From contig JAFPBO010000033.1 of NCBI GenBank assembly GCA_017390475.1, forward strand, positions 62,001 to 126,000: a stretch of 64,000 bases of DNA, written 5' to 3'. Within the stretch, counting starts at the first letter, position 1. Each line of letters begins with the position of its first letter. The notes below the pieces were generated by a model that did not search any database, was not told the DNA's origin, and worked only from the letters and a program-made list of their open reading frames with translations. Positions 8,848 through 17,440 of this stretch are shown piece by piece. A program made the translations under genes and the position numbers. This DNA comes from Loktanella sp. GTDB taxonomy: Bacteria > Pseudomonadota > Alphaproteobacteria > Rhodobacterales > Rhodobacteraceae.

Positions 8848-9710
8848 CGACACCGCTGACGCTCCGGTCGCAGGCGGAAAGCCTCGCGGCGCATCTGCCG
8901 CCTTTGCTGGCAGAGGCCGAACATCTGGCCGCGACCGTCCTTCTGGGCGATCACGGCCGCAGGCGGGCGGGTGTCGGCGATACATTCTGGCAATATCGCC
9001 CGGCGCAAAGTCATGACGCCGCACGCAGCATCGACTGGCGACGGTCGGCCCGGTCGGACGCGCGGTTCGTACAGGACAAGGAATGGCAGATCGCGCAATC
9101 CATTATTCTGTGGGTGGATCAGGGCGCGTCCATGGGTTTTGCCTCGGGCGATGTGACCAAGGCAGACCGCGCGCGGACCCTGGCGATGGCGCTGGCGATC
9201 CTGCTGAACCGGGGCGGGGAACGTGTCGGGCTGACTGGCCTCCGCCTGCCGCCGCGCCGGGGGACGGCGCAATTGCAACAGATGGCCCAGATATTGTCAG
9301 AGGATGAACCACGCGACCACGGTTCCCCCGATGCCGAAGGCATGTTGCCGCATTCCCGCGCGCTTTTCGTCAGCGATTTCCTTGGCAATATCGACGGTGT
9401 CACCGCCGCCCTGACCCGCGCCGCCGACCGTGGTGTGCGCGGCGCTTTGTTGCAGGTGCTCGACCCGCAGGAAGAGGCGTTTCCTTTCGACGGGCGCACG
9501 ATTTTTCAATCCATGACCGGCGCTGTCCGTCATGAAACCCTGCGCGCGCGTGATCTGAAAAGCCGCTATCTCGACCGGCTCGCCGCGCGCAAGGATCAGT
9601 TGCAGCAATTGGCCCGCACCACCGGCTGGCAGTTTCACAGCCACCACACCGGCCAGCCCGCAACACAAGCGCTGCTGTGGCTTTACGGCGCTTTGGAAAG
9701 GCAAGGCTGA
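8844..9710 (+). CDS. DUF58 domain protein
   Basis: The 288-residue protein carries the DUF58 signature (GVGDTFWQYRPAQSHDAARSIDWRRSARSDARFVQDKEWQ at about residues 35-75), followed by a degenerate VWA-like fold (SIILWVDQGASMGFAS and ALFVSDFLGNIDG). DUF58 proteins are regularly encoded next to MoxR ATPases and are probably their clients. The ATGA overlap with moxR indicates translational coupling. The next gene starts inside its stop (TGATG). No membrane segment is obvious. Confidence 0.9.
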   Translation: MTTPLTLRSQAESLAAHLPPLLAEAEHLAATVLLGDHGRRRAGVGDTFWQYRPAQSHDAARSIDWRRSARSDARFVQDKEWQIAQSIILWVDQGASMGFASGDVTKADRARTLAMALAILLNRGGERVGLTGLRLPPRRGTAQLQQMAQILSEDEPRDHGSPDAEGMLPHSRALFVSDFLGNIDGVTAALTRAADRGVRGALLQVLDPQEEAFPFDGRTIFQSMTGAVRHETLRARDLKSRYLDRLAARKDQLQQLARTTGWQFHSHHTGQPATQALLWLYGALERQG

Positions 9711-12460
9711 TGTGGATGCTCGGACCTATCGGCTTTACTGCCCCCTTGCTGCTGATCGGCCTGATCGCCTTGCCGATCCTCTGGGTGCTGCTGCGCGCCG
9801 TGCCGCCTGCGCCGGTGCAACGCCGGTTCCCCGGTGTGGCCTTGCTGCTGGGTCTGAAGGACGCCGAAAGCCAATCAGATCGCACCCCTTGGTGGCTGCT
9901 TTTGCTGCGCTTGCTGGCCGTGGCCGCCGTGATCATCGGCTTTGCCGGCCCTACGCTGAACCCGCAACAGGTGCGCGATGGGCGCGGTGATCTGGTGATC
10001 GCGATTGACGGCACATGGGCCGGTGCCCCTGCTTGGCAAGCCACGATGGACCGCGTTTCGGCGCTGCTGTCAGAGGCTGCGACCAATGACCGGCGTGTTG
10101 CCGTCGTCAACCTGACCGACCTGCCCTTGGCGGAACCCTTGCCATTCGCCGCACCCAATACATGGCAGGAACGCATGCCGAATATACAACCGAATCCGTG
10201 GCAACCCATTGATCCGGCAGAGTATTTCATCGATCAGGCAGGCAACTTTGAGACCTATTGGATCAGCGACGGGCTGGATTATCCGGGGCGCGAGGATGTG
10301 CTGGCAGCTTTTGAATCATCCGGCCCCGTGACCGTTTTCCAGACTCCACGCCAGATCACCGGCCTGCGCCCCGCACGGTTCGAGGATGGCGAGGTGCGCA
10401 TCAGCGCCACCCGCACGCCGATAGGCGCTGATTCTGAAACAACCGTCACCGCCATCGGCCTTGACCCCGCCGGTGTGGAACGGGCGCTGGCCAGTGTGCC
10501 GCTGAATTTTGCAGCGGGCGAGGAGGTGGCCGAAACCGCCATGATCCTGCCGCCCGAATTGCGCAACCGGATCACCCGTTTTGAACTGACCGGCACCCGG
10601 TCCGCCGCTGCTGTCAGCCTGACCGATGACGCTTTGCGGCGACGCGAGGTGGCGCTGATCTCGGGCCGCGAAGACCGTGAAGGGCTGGAACTGCTGTCGC
10701 AGCTTTTCTACCTGCGCGAGGCGTTGGAACCCACCGCCGACCTGATCGATGGCGATCTGGCAGATATCCTGCTGGCCAATCCCGATGTCATCGTACTGGC
10801 CGATGTCGCGATCCTGACCGATATCGAAGCCCAAGGCATCGCCGAATGGGTCGAGGCCGGCGGTCTGCTACTGCGTTTCGCAGGCCCGCGTCTGGCAGCA
10901 TCCGATGTCGGGCGTGGCTCCGAAGACCCGCTGCTGCCCGTGCGCCTGCGCGAAGGTGGTCGGTCTGTCGGCGGCGCGATGAGTTGGGGGGAACCCAAGA
11001 CCCTCGCAACTTTCGCCGCAGAAACACCGTTTTTCGGGCTGGACGTGCCGGAAGATGTCACCGTCACCAGTCAGGTGATGGCGCAGCCGGACCCCGCCTT
11101 GGCCGACCGCGTCATCGCGCAATTGACCGATGGCACGCCACTGGTCACCCGCAAATTCAGCGGTGACGGGCAGGTCGTGCTGTTCCATGTCACCGCCAAT
11201 GCGGAATGGTCCAGCCTGCCCTTGTCCGGCCTTTTCGTGCAGATGCTGGAACGGCTGGCCGTCTCGACCCGCCCTGTCGCCCCCGATGCGGCCGAGCTGG
11301 AAGGCACGATCTGGCAACCCGACCGGCTGCTGGATGGTTTTGGCCGGTTGCGGGATGCGCGCGATCTGGCCGGTGTCGCCGGTGAACGTCTGGCAGGCGC
11401 CACGCCGGGGCCGGATCTGCAGCCGGGGCTTTATGCCGGACGCGACCGGCAGATCGCGGTGAATGTGATCGGGGCCGACACCACGCTGACAGCGGCGCAA
11501 TGGCCCGCGCGGATCACGGTCGAGGGCATGGAGGTGCTGCGCGCCACCGCGCTCAAAGGCTGGCTGCTGACGGCGGCGCTGGCGCTGCTCCTGGTCGATC
11601 TGATCGCCTCTCTGGCCGTCGGTGGCCGGTTGCGCGGGCCGCGCGCCGATGTCGCGGCAGCCTTGCTGCTGGCGCTGTTCATCGCGCCGCAAGCCAAAGC
11701 GCAGGATGATTTTGCGATCCGCGCCACATCAGAGGTCGTGCTGGGCCATGTGCTGACCGGCGACCCGGCGGTGGATGACGTCACCGCCGCCGGTTTGCTG
11801 GGGTTGTCGCAGACCCTGACCCGGCGGACGTCGATTGAACCGGCCGCCCCGATGGGCGTGAATATCGAAACCGACGAACTGGCGTTCTTTCCTTTCCTCT
11901 ACTGGCCAATCACCGCCGACGCGCCACTGCCCAGCCGCGAAGCCTATGGCAAGCTGAACCGCTATCTGCGGTCGGGCGGGATGATCCTGTTTGACACCCG
12001 CGACGCCGATACCGCGCGGTTCGGTTCAGGCTCGTCCGAGGGCGCGCGGCTGCAGGCCATCGCCCGGTCGCTGGATATCCCGCCGCTTGAACCGATCCCG
12101 CCAGATCACGTGCTGACGCGCACGTTTTATCTGTTGCAGGATTTTCCGGGCCGTCATGCCAGCCGTGACGTCTGGGTCGAGGCCGCACCGATTGGTGTCG
12201 AAACCATCGATGGCATGCCATTCCGCAACCTCAATGACGGGGTGACGCCGGTCGTCGTGGGCGGCAATGACTGGGCCCGCGCCTGGGCGGTGACGTCAAA
12301 TGGCGCACCGATGTTCCCTGTCGGGCGCGGTACCGCAGGCGAACAGCAGCGAGAAATTTCACTGCGCTTTGGCGTCAATCTGATCATGCATGTGCTGACC
12401 GGGAATTATAAATCCGATCAGGTACATGTGCCGGACCTGTTGGATCGGTTGGGACAATGA
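9710..12460 (+). CDS. BatA/DUF4159 large membrane protein
   Basis: The 916-residue protein starts with a BatA-type membrane domain (two hydrophobic segments at about residues 5-25 and 60-80, separated by a conserved basic loop). A long periplasmic region with a glutamine-amidotransferase-like fold follows (EAGGLLLRFAGPRLA). A further transmembrane segment lies near residue 625 (LLTAALALLLVDLIASLAVGG). The C-terminal DUF4159 domain has FFPFLYWPITADAPLPSREAYGKLNRYLRSGGMILFDTRDAD. The start at ATG 9710 lies in a TGATG junction with DUF58. The role is unknown; co-occurrence with moxR/DUF58 suggests an envelope complex matured by the ATPase. Confidence 0.88.
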   Translation: MWMLGPIGFTAPLLLIGLIALPILWVLLRAVPPAPVQRRFPGVALLLGLKDAESQSDRTPWWLLLLRLLAVAAVIIGFAGPTLNPQQVRDGRGDLVIAIDGTWAGAPAWQATMDRVSALLSEAATNDRRVAVVNLTDLPLAEPLPFAAPNTWQERMPNIQPNPWQPIDPAEYFIDQAGNFETYWISDGLDYPGREDVLAAFESSGPVTVFQTPRQITGLRPARFEDGEVRISATRTPIGADSETTVTAIGLDPAGVERALASVPLNFAAGEEVAETAMILPPELRNRITRFELTGTRSAAAVSLTDDALRRREVALISGREDREGLELLSQLFYLREALEPTADLIDGDLADILLANPDVIVLADVAILTDIEAQGIAEWVEAGGLLLRFAGPRLAASDVGRGSEDPLLPVRLREGGRSVGGAMSWGEPKTLATFAAETPFFGLDVPEDVTVTSQVMAQPDPALADRVIAQLTDGTPLVTRKFSGDGQVVLFHVTANAEWSSLPLSGLFVQMLERLAVSTRPVAPDAAELEGTIWQPDRLLDGFGRLRDARDLAGVAGERLAGATPGPDLQPGLYAGRDRQIAVNVIGADTTLTAAQWPARITVEGMEVLRATALKGWLLTAALALLLVDLIASLAVGGRLRGPRADVAAALLLALFIAPQAKAQDDFAIRATSEVVLGHVLTGDPAVDDVTAAGLLGLSQTLTRRTSIEPAAPMGVNIETDELAFFPFLYWPITADAPLPSREAYGKLNRYLRSGGMILFDTRDADTARFGSGSSEGARLQAIARSLDIPPLEPIPPDHVLTRTFYLLQDFPGRHASRDVWVEAAPIGVETIDGMPFRNLNDGVTPVVVGGNDWARAWAVTSNGAPMFPVGRGTAGEQQREISLRFGVNLIMHVLTGNYKSDQVHVPDLLDRLGQ

Positions 12461-12503
12461 CTATGGGTTTCATTTTGGTTAATCAGATGTCACGACATCT
12501 GAT

Positions 12504-12535
12504 GCCTCCGGCGGAAGTATTTCAAACAAAGCGAG
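12504..12535 (-). repeat. Reversed relative of the 33-bp element
   Basis: It reads GCCTCCGGCGGAAGTATTTC on the plus strand. The GC-rich half is intact and the rest has diverged. It lies 43 nt after the DUF4159 gene stop. Confidence 0.6.
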
Positions 12536-12540
12536 GCAAT

Positions 12541-12582
12541 CTTCCCCGCGGGGAAGGTTTTGCTGTCTTCCCCGCGGGGAAG
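12541..12582. repeat. Tandem pair of CTTCCCCGCGGGGAAG palindromes
   Basis: Two identical perfect 16-bp palindromes lie at 12541-12556 and 12567-12582, 26 nt apart, each followed by GTTTTGC. Each could form a hairpin in RNA. A related pair lies at 62383-62419 in the opposite orientation. Confidence 0.85.
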
Positions 12583-12656
12583 GTTTTGCGCAGCTGCATG
12601 TGGCGGCATGGTCATGAGATGACGCCTCTGGCAGGCGGCAACGGGGACATTTGCCC

Positions 12657-14726
12657 ATGAATGGTACAGTGATTTTTGATCCGCTGATCCCGCTGATCGG
12701 GGTCTATGTGCTGGCCGCGCTGGTTGTTCTGGCCGTGATCCTGGCGATCTGGCGGCGGTTGCCGGGCTGGTGGCTGCGCGGTCTGGCGGGGATCGCCTTG
12801 CTGGCAGCTATGGCCAATCCGTCGCTGCAACAAGAGGACCGTGTGCCGCTGAGCGATATCGTCATGGTCGTCGTCGATGAAAGCGCCAGCCAGCGGATTG
12901 CCGGACGGCCCGACCAGAATGAAACGGCGCTGGCCAATATCACGGCAGAGCTGGACCGGCAGCCAAATACCGAAATGCGCGTGGTCACCTTGGGTGATGC
13001 GCCGGGTGATCAGGGCACGGCGCTGATGACCGCCCTGTCGCAGGCGCTGGCCGAAGAACCGCAGGGTCGGATCGCCGGGATCGTGCTGATCAGCGATGGC
13101 CGGGTGCATGATATGGAAAACGCACCTGCCCTGCCCGCGCCGATGCATCTGCTGCTGACCGGTGAACCGGATGATTGGGACCGCAGGCTGGTGGTGTCCA
13201 ACGCCCCGGCCTTTGCCATTCTGGGCGAGACCTTCAACCTGACCCTGCGGATCGAGGATCAGGGCGCAGCCCCGGCGACGGATTCGGTTGATCTGTCGAT
13301 CTCGATTGATGGCGACGAACCGATGACCCTGCCGGTGCCGGTCGGCCGCGATATCGAATTGCCGGTGCAATTGTCCCATGCCGGGATGAACGTGCTGCAA
13401 TTCACCGTGCCCGAGGCAGACGGCGAATTGACCAACCGCAACAATGCCGCCGTCGTGCAGATCAACGGTGTGCGTGACCGGCTGCGGGTATTGCTGGTAT
13501 CGGGCGAGCCGCATCCGGGCGAACGGACCTGGCGCAACCTGCTGAAATCGGATGCCGCTGTCGATCTGGTGCATTTCACCATCCTGCGCCCGCCGGATAA
13601 ACAGGACGGGGTACCGGTCAATGAATTGTCGCTGATCGCCTTTCCGACCCGCGAGCTGTTTCTGGAAAAGATCGATGAATTCGACCTGATCATCTTTGAC
13701 CGCTATCGGCGGCGCGGCATCCTGCCGAATGCTTATCTTGAAAATATCCGCAATTATGTCGAACAGGGCGGCGCTGTGCTGATCTCTTCTGGTCCGGAAT
13801 ATGGCGGCGCGGAAAGCATCTATCGTTCGCCTCTGGGTGCAATTCTGCCCGGAACCCCGACCGCACGGGTGTTTGAACAGGGCTATGTGCCGCAAGTCAC
13901 CGACCTGGGCGCGCGCCATCCGGTGACCGCAGGTCTGGACGCCCTTGCACCGCCTGCCGAGGACGGTGACGGGCCGGGTTGGGGTCGCTGGTTCCGGCTG
14001 GTGGATGTCGCTGTCCCCGATGCGGCCAATGTGGTGATGTCCGGGCTTGACGACCGTCCGCTGCTGGTGCTGGACCGGATCGGTGAAGGCCGCGTGGCGC
14101 TGATGGCCTCGGATCATTCCTGGCTCTGGGATCGCGGATACGAAGGTGGCGGGCCGCAACTGGAACTGCTGCGTCGTCTTGCGCATTGGATGATGCGCGA
14201 ACCCGAGCTGGAGGAAGAAGCCCTGTCCGTCACAGCCACCGGCCAGCAGATGCGGATCACCCGCCGGACGCTGGAAGATGTCGCAGGCGATGTGACCATC
14301 ACCCATCCGGATGGGTCCGAGACAACGCTGCCCTTGACCGAAGCGTCCCCAGGACGGTTCGAAACCCTGTGGGATGCGCCGGAAATCGGGCTTTACCGGC
14401 TGGATGACGGCACCGAAACAGCGGTGATCGCCCTTGGCCCTGCAGCACCGCGGGAATTTGAACAGACCATCGCCACCGGTGATGTGCTGGCGCCGTTGAT
14501 CGACAGCACCCGTGGCGGGATCATGCCGGTATCGGCAGGGTCTGTGGATATCCGTACGGTGCGCGATGGCCGCCTTGCCGCCGGCCGTGGCTGGATCGGG
14601 ATCACCCCGCGCGAGGCGTTTCAGACCGCCGATCTGCGGATCACGCCGCTGGTGCCCGCCTGGCTGTCCCTGCTGCTGGCCGGTTTGCTGAGCGTGGGTG
14701 CCTGGCTGCGCGAAGGGCGGCGTTAA
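12657..14726 (+). CDS. VWA-like membrane protein of the moxR cluster
   Basis: The 689-residue protein has N-terminal membrane segments (LIPLIGVYVLAALVVLAVILAIW and WLRGLAGIALLAAMANPS). A VWA-like domain follows, with a MIDAS-type DxSxS box written DESAS (IVMVVVDESASQ) near residue 74. Then comes a glutamine-amidotransferase-like fold (NYVEQGGAVLISSGPEYGG) and a C-terminal transmembrane anchor (LSLLLAGLLSVGAWLRE). Start ATG 12657 is preceded by CGGGGA; TTG 12651 is an alternative. It is the last gene of the cluster and a likely MoxR client. The function is not established. Confidence 0.85.
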   Translation: MNGTVIFDPLIPLIGVYVLAALVVLAVILAIWRRLPGWWLRGLAGIALLAAMANPSLQQEDRVPLSDIVMVVVDESASQRIAGRPDQNETALANITAELDRQPNTEMRVVTLGDAPGDQGTALMTALSQALAEEPQGRIAGIVLISDGRVHDMENAPALPAPMHLLLTGEPDDWDRRLVVSNAPAFAILGETFNLTLRIEDQGAAPATDSVDLSISIDGDEPMTLPVPVGRDIELPVQLSHAGMNVLQFTVPEADGELTNRNNAAVVQINGVRDRLRVLLVSGEPHPGERTWRNLLKSDAAVDLVHFTILRPPDKQDGVPVNELSLIAFPTRELFLEKIDEFDLIIFDRYRRRGILPNAYLENIRNYVEQGGAVLISSGPEYGGAESIYRSPLGAILPGTPTARVFEQGYVPQVTDLGARHPVTAGLDALAPPAEDGDGPGWGRWFRLVDVAVPDAANVVMSGLDDRPLLVLDRIGEGRVALMASDHSWLWDRGYEGGGPQLELLRRLAHWMMREPELEEEALSVTATGQQMRITRRTLEDVAGDVTITHPDGSETTLPLTEASPGRFETLWDAPEIGLYRLDDGTETAVIALGPAAPREFEQTIATGDVLAPLIDSTRGGIMPVSAGSVDIRTVRDGRLAAGRGWIGITPREAFQTADLRITPLVPAWLSLLLAGLLSVGAWLREGRR

Positions 14727-14815
14727 GGTGGCGGCCTTTTCGGCATGAACTGATCATCGCTCAAGCAGGCGAGCCGTGACCGCGGATCATGTCCCGGTTG
14801 CGCATGATGCGTCGT

Positions 14816-15268
14816 TCAATGCAGCACCGGTGGGATCCGCTGCGCCAGCATCTGCGCGATCCGCAGGCCAAAGGCGCTGGCCGCTGCTGTCAGACGCATC
14901 GCCATATCAGGGCGCACCAGCAGCATTGCCATCCACAGCGCCTCTTCCCGCTCACCCGTGGCAGCGGTAGCGACGAAATGGGCGAAAGTGGCTTCATCCG
15001 CGCCAAGGCATGGGCAGGCGACGGCATGTCGCATCAATTTGCGGCGCTGGTGCCGGCTCAGCAGGCTGATCAGCGTCTCGAACGCCTCGATCGCGGTGGC
15101 GGCCCGGCGCGGGCCCAGCCCGTTATCCAGATCACGGCGCACGGCAGCGCGGCCATCCGGACCGTCACACCACAGCCGCAGATAGATCACGCAGCAGGCG
15201 TCCAGATCATCCAGCTGGCGGAGGGTCATCGTCGGCTGGTCGGCGATATGCCGGTCGTGGATCGTCAT
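14816..15268 (-). CDS. Unknown protein coupled to hemP
   Basis: The 150-residue protein is predicted soluble and helix-rich, with a cysteine pair at CPC (AVACPCLGADEATFAHFVATAATGEREEALWMAMLLVRPDMA) and another at DACC near residue 25. I do not recognise a family. Its ATG overlaps the hemP stop (ATGA), so the two are co-transcribed and probably translationally coupled. The link to iron or haem homeostasis is inferred from this position only. Confidence 0.7.
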   Translation of the reverse strand: MTIHDRHIADQPTMTLRQLDDLDACCVIYLRLWCDGPDGRAAVRRDLDNGLGPRRAATAIEAFETLISLLSRHQRRKLMRHAVACPCLGADEATFAHFVATAATGEREEALWMAMLLVRPDMAMRLTAAASAFGLRIAQMLAQRIPPVLH

Positions 15269-15423
15269 TTTGTCAGGATCAGTTTGCCCGCACGGGTGAT
15301 GCGCAGGGTATAGACCTGATCATTCAGCACGATATGCGCCTGATCACCGCCTTCGGTCAATTGTGCTGCATCATGGGCGGGAAAACTGCTTTGTTGCGGT
15401 TTGGGTTGGGTGTGGATCGTCAT
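15265..15423 (-). CDS. hemP: Hemin uptake protein HemP
   Basis: The 52-residue protein ends in the HemP signature: AHIVLNDQVYTLRITRAGKLILTK, where the YTLRITRAGKLILTK block is diagnostic of the family. HemP-type proteins are small iron-regulated proteins linked to haem uptake. The start at 15423 (MTIHTQPKPQQ) has GAAAGGA 10 nt upstream. It lies upstream of and overlaps the 150-residue unknown. No haem receptor or transporter is nearby in this window. Confidence 0.88.
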   Translation of the reverse strand: MTIHTQPKPQQSSFPAHDAAQLTEGGDQAHIVLNDQVYTLRITRAGKLILTK

Positions 15424-15554
15424 CTGCCAAGGTCCTTTCAGAGAGGATGATCGGGCTTGCCTGCACGGGGGCACAGGCTGGCTGGACAGGCATCATCATC
15501 CGGCGCAACCAGATAAATGTCAATCCGACTTTTTTAGTCAGGAATAGAAATCTG

Positions 15555-15893
15555 CTATTTTTCGACCAGCCGGATCAGCTTGCGTTCCAGCACCTGCAAC
15601 ACGGCGCGCAGGTCATTGCCGCGTTTAAGCACCTGACCATCCATTCCGACCACGGCGTATTGCCCCTGCCGCAACCGCAGCCGAGGGTGTTTTTCGATCC
15701 GGTAAAGCGGGTTTTCCGCAGTGCGCCGGAAGATCGAAAACACGGCCATGTCACGCAGATTGGAAATGCCATAGTCGCGCCATTCCCCGGCGGCGACCAT
15801 CCGCCCGTAAAGCCCCAGAATGAGCCCAAGTTCGGTACGGTGAAACGCGACCTGCGCGGTCGCGTGAAAGGGCGTGGGAGGTTGAATGCTCAT
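15555..15893 (-). CDS. DUF2794 family protein
   Basis: The 112-residue protein has the conserved DUF2794 pattern: VAFHRTELGLILGLYGRMVAAGEWRDYGIS, then AVFSIFRRTAENPLYRIEKHPRLRLRQGQYAVVGMDGQVLKRGNDLRAVLQVLERKLIRLVEK. This family is confined to alphaproteobacteria and has no assigned function that I know of. Start is the ATG at 15893; a TTG two codons earlier is possible. The gene lies downstream of the I78 lipoprotein gene on the same strand with a short gap, so the two may be co-transcribed. Confidence 0.82.
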   Translation of the reverse strand: MSIQPPTPFHATAQVAFHRTELGLILGLYGRMVAAGEWRDYGISNLRDMAVFSIFRRTAENPLYRIEKHPRLRLRQGQYAVVGMDGQVLKRGNDLRAVLQVLERKLIRLVEK

Positions 15894-15931
15894 GGCCAAG
15901 GTTCGCGCGATCAGGCGCGAAAATCAAGCCA

Positions 15932-16201
15932 TCAGCCGCAGCGGATATCGCTGATGATTTCGTCTTCGCTGATATAGAAATTGATCCGCTCTGGTCGGAA
16001 ATCCATCGTCACCATATCGTCGGGCCGGATCACCCGGACCTGATCCATGATCAGCACCCGTTCCAAGGCGGTTGCAGGCGCGCCGATCAGGCCGATATGC
16101 TGCGAAAGGTTGCAGGTGTCGGGCAATGATGGCGCAGATGCAGGATCAGTGTCCGGCACAGCGCAGGCGGCAAGCAACAAGAATGGGATCAGATATCGCA
16201 T
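15932..16201 (-). CDS. I78-family peptidase-inhibitor-like lipoprotein
   Basis: The 89-residue product has a lipoprotein signal (MRYLIPFLLLAACAVP, with a lipobox ending LAAC at Cys13). A small domain typical of the peptidase inhibitor I78 family follows (HIGLIGAPATALERVL ... VRVIRPDDMVTMDFRPERINFYISED). Members bind serine proteases and may protect the envelope; the target here is unknown. The frame stays open far upstream, antisense to the dehydrogenase gene, and that extension is rejected. Confidence 0.78.
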   Translation of the reverse strand: MRYLIPFLLLAACAVPDTDPASAPSLPDTCNLSQHIGLIGAPATALERVLIMDQVRVIRPDDMVTMDFRPERINFYISEDEIISDIRCG

Positions 16202-16300
16202 GAGCCTATTTGCGCGGTTACGGTAGGCTTTGGCAAGACCAAGGTTGAATTCCTTGCGCTTTTCGCCGATCACAGATTCAAACGCACAGGAGGCAGCGAT

Positions 16301-17413
16301 ATGCGCACACGGGCAGCAGTGGCAATGGCAGCGGGCAAACCGCTGGAAGTGATGGAAGTCAACCTCGACGGCCCCCGCGCGGGCGAGGTGCTGGTCGAAA
16401 TCAAGGCCACAGGCCTGTGCCATACCGATGAATTCACCCGCTCCGGCGACGACCCTGAGGGCGCGTTTCCCGCGATTCTGGGCCATGAAGGCGCTGGCGT
16501 CGTGATCGAAGTCGGCGAGGGCGTCACATCGCTGGTGCCCGGTGATCATGTGATCCCGCTTTACACACCCGAATGCCGGGAATGCGAATATTGTCTGAAC
16601 CCCAAAACCAACCTGTGCCAGAAGATCCGCACGACCCAAGGGGCGGGCGTGATGCCCGACGGGACCAGCCGGTTTTCCATGCTCGATGGCACGCCGATCC
16701 TGCATTACATGGGCTGTTCGACATTCGCGAACCATACTGTGCTGCCCGAAATCGCGCTGGCCAAGGTCCGCAAAGACGCGCCGTTCGACAAGATCTGCTA
16801 TATCGGTTGCGGTGTGACCACCGGCATCGGCGCTGTCATCAACACCGCCAAGGTGGAAATCGGCAGCCGGGCGATTGTATTCGGTCTGGGCGGGATCGGT
16901 CTGAACGTCATTCAGGGTCTGCGTCTGGCAGGCGCGGATCAGATCGTCGGCGTTGATCTGAACGACAGCAAATATGAGATGGCGACGCGGTTCGGCATGA
17001 CCGATTTCGTCAATCCGAAAAAGGTCAGCGGCGATCTGGTCGCGCATCTGGTGGAACTGACCAAAGGCGGTGCCGATTACACATTCGACGCCACTGGCAA
17101 TGTCAATGTGATGCGTACGGCGCTTGAATCCGCACATAAAGGCTGGGGCGAAAGCATCATCATCGGGGTTGCACCTGCGGGTGCCGAAATCTCCACCCGG
17201 CCATTCCAGTTGGTCACCGGGCGCAGCTGGCGCGGCACGGCATTCGGCGGCGCGCGGGGTCGCACGGATGTGCCAAAGATTGTCGATTGGTATATGCAGG
17301 GCAAGATCGAGATTGATCCGATGATCACCCACAAGCTGAAGCTTGAGGATATCAACAAAGGTTTCGATCTGATGCATGCGGGCGAAAGCATCCGCGCTGT
17401 CGTCGAATTTTAA
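16301..17413 (+). CDS. frmA: S-(hydroxymethyl)glutathione dehydrogenase (class III alcohol dehydrogenase)
   Basis: The 370-residue zinc enzyme oxidises S-hydroxymethylglutathione in glutathione-dependent formaldehyde detoxification. Catalytic zinc ligands appear at C40 (GLCHTDE) and H62/E63 (GHEGAG). The four structural-zinc cysteines are C92, C95, C98 and C106 (PECRECEYCLNPKTNLC). The NAD-binding motif is GLGGIGLNVIQG. Length and motifs fit class III ADH very well. Start ATG 16301 follows CAGGAGG. In methylotrophic relatives the gene is called flhA or adhI. No S-formylglutathione hydrolase is adjacent. Confidence 0.95.
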   Translation: MRTRAAVAMAAGKPLEVMEVNLDGPRAGEVLVEIKATGLCHTDEFTRSGDDPEGAFPAILGHEGAGVVIEVGEGVTSLVPGDHVIPLYTPECRECEYCLNPKTNLCQKIRTTQGAGVMPDGTSRFSMLDGTPILHYMGCSTFANHTVLPEIALAKVRKDAPFDKICYIGCGVTTGIGAVINTAKVEIGSRAIVFGLGGIGLNVIQGLRLAGADQIVGVDLNDSKYEMATRFGMTDFVNPKKVSGDLVAHLVELTKGGADYTFDATGNVNVMRTALESAHKGWGESIIIGVAPAGAEISTRPFQLVTGRSWRGTAFGGARGRTDVPKIVDWYMQGKIEIDPMITHKLKLEDINKGFDLMHAGESIRAVVEF

Positions 17414-17440
17414 GCCTTAAGCAGCACGGAAAGGGCGAAC

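Larger units (their letters stand above)
12461..12656. other. Repeat-filled gap inside the moxR operon
   Basis: This 196-nt gap separates the third and fourth genes, although the other junctions of the operon overlap by 1-4 nt. It holds a reversed relative of the 33-bp element and two CTTCCCCGCGGGGAAG palindromes. The open frame that spans it (67 codons from 12457) reads only repeat sequence and is not called as a gene. Confidence 0.7.

Noticed and set aside
7783..9024. Minus-strand open frame extending the DUF1285 gene through moxR
   Set aside because: It lies wholly antisense to the MoxR ATPase, which has full motifs, and is an effect of GC-rich codon use.
12457..12660. 67-codon frame between the DUF4159 and VWA-like genes
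   Set aside because: It reads dispersed repeats and palindromes, not a protein.
12612..14306. Long minus-strand frame of 564 codons
   Set aside because: It is antisense to the VWA-like membrane gene, is His- and Gln-rich without domains, and lacks a ribosome-binding site.
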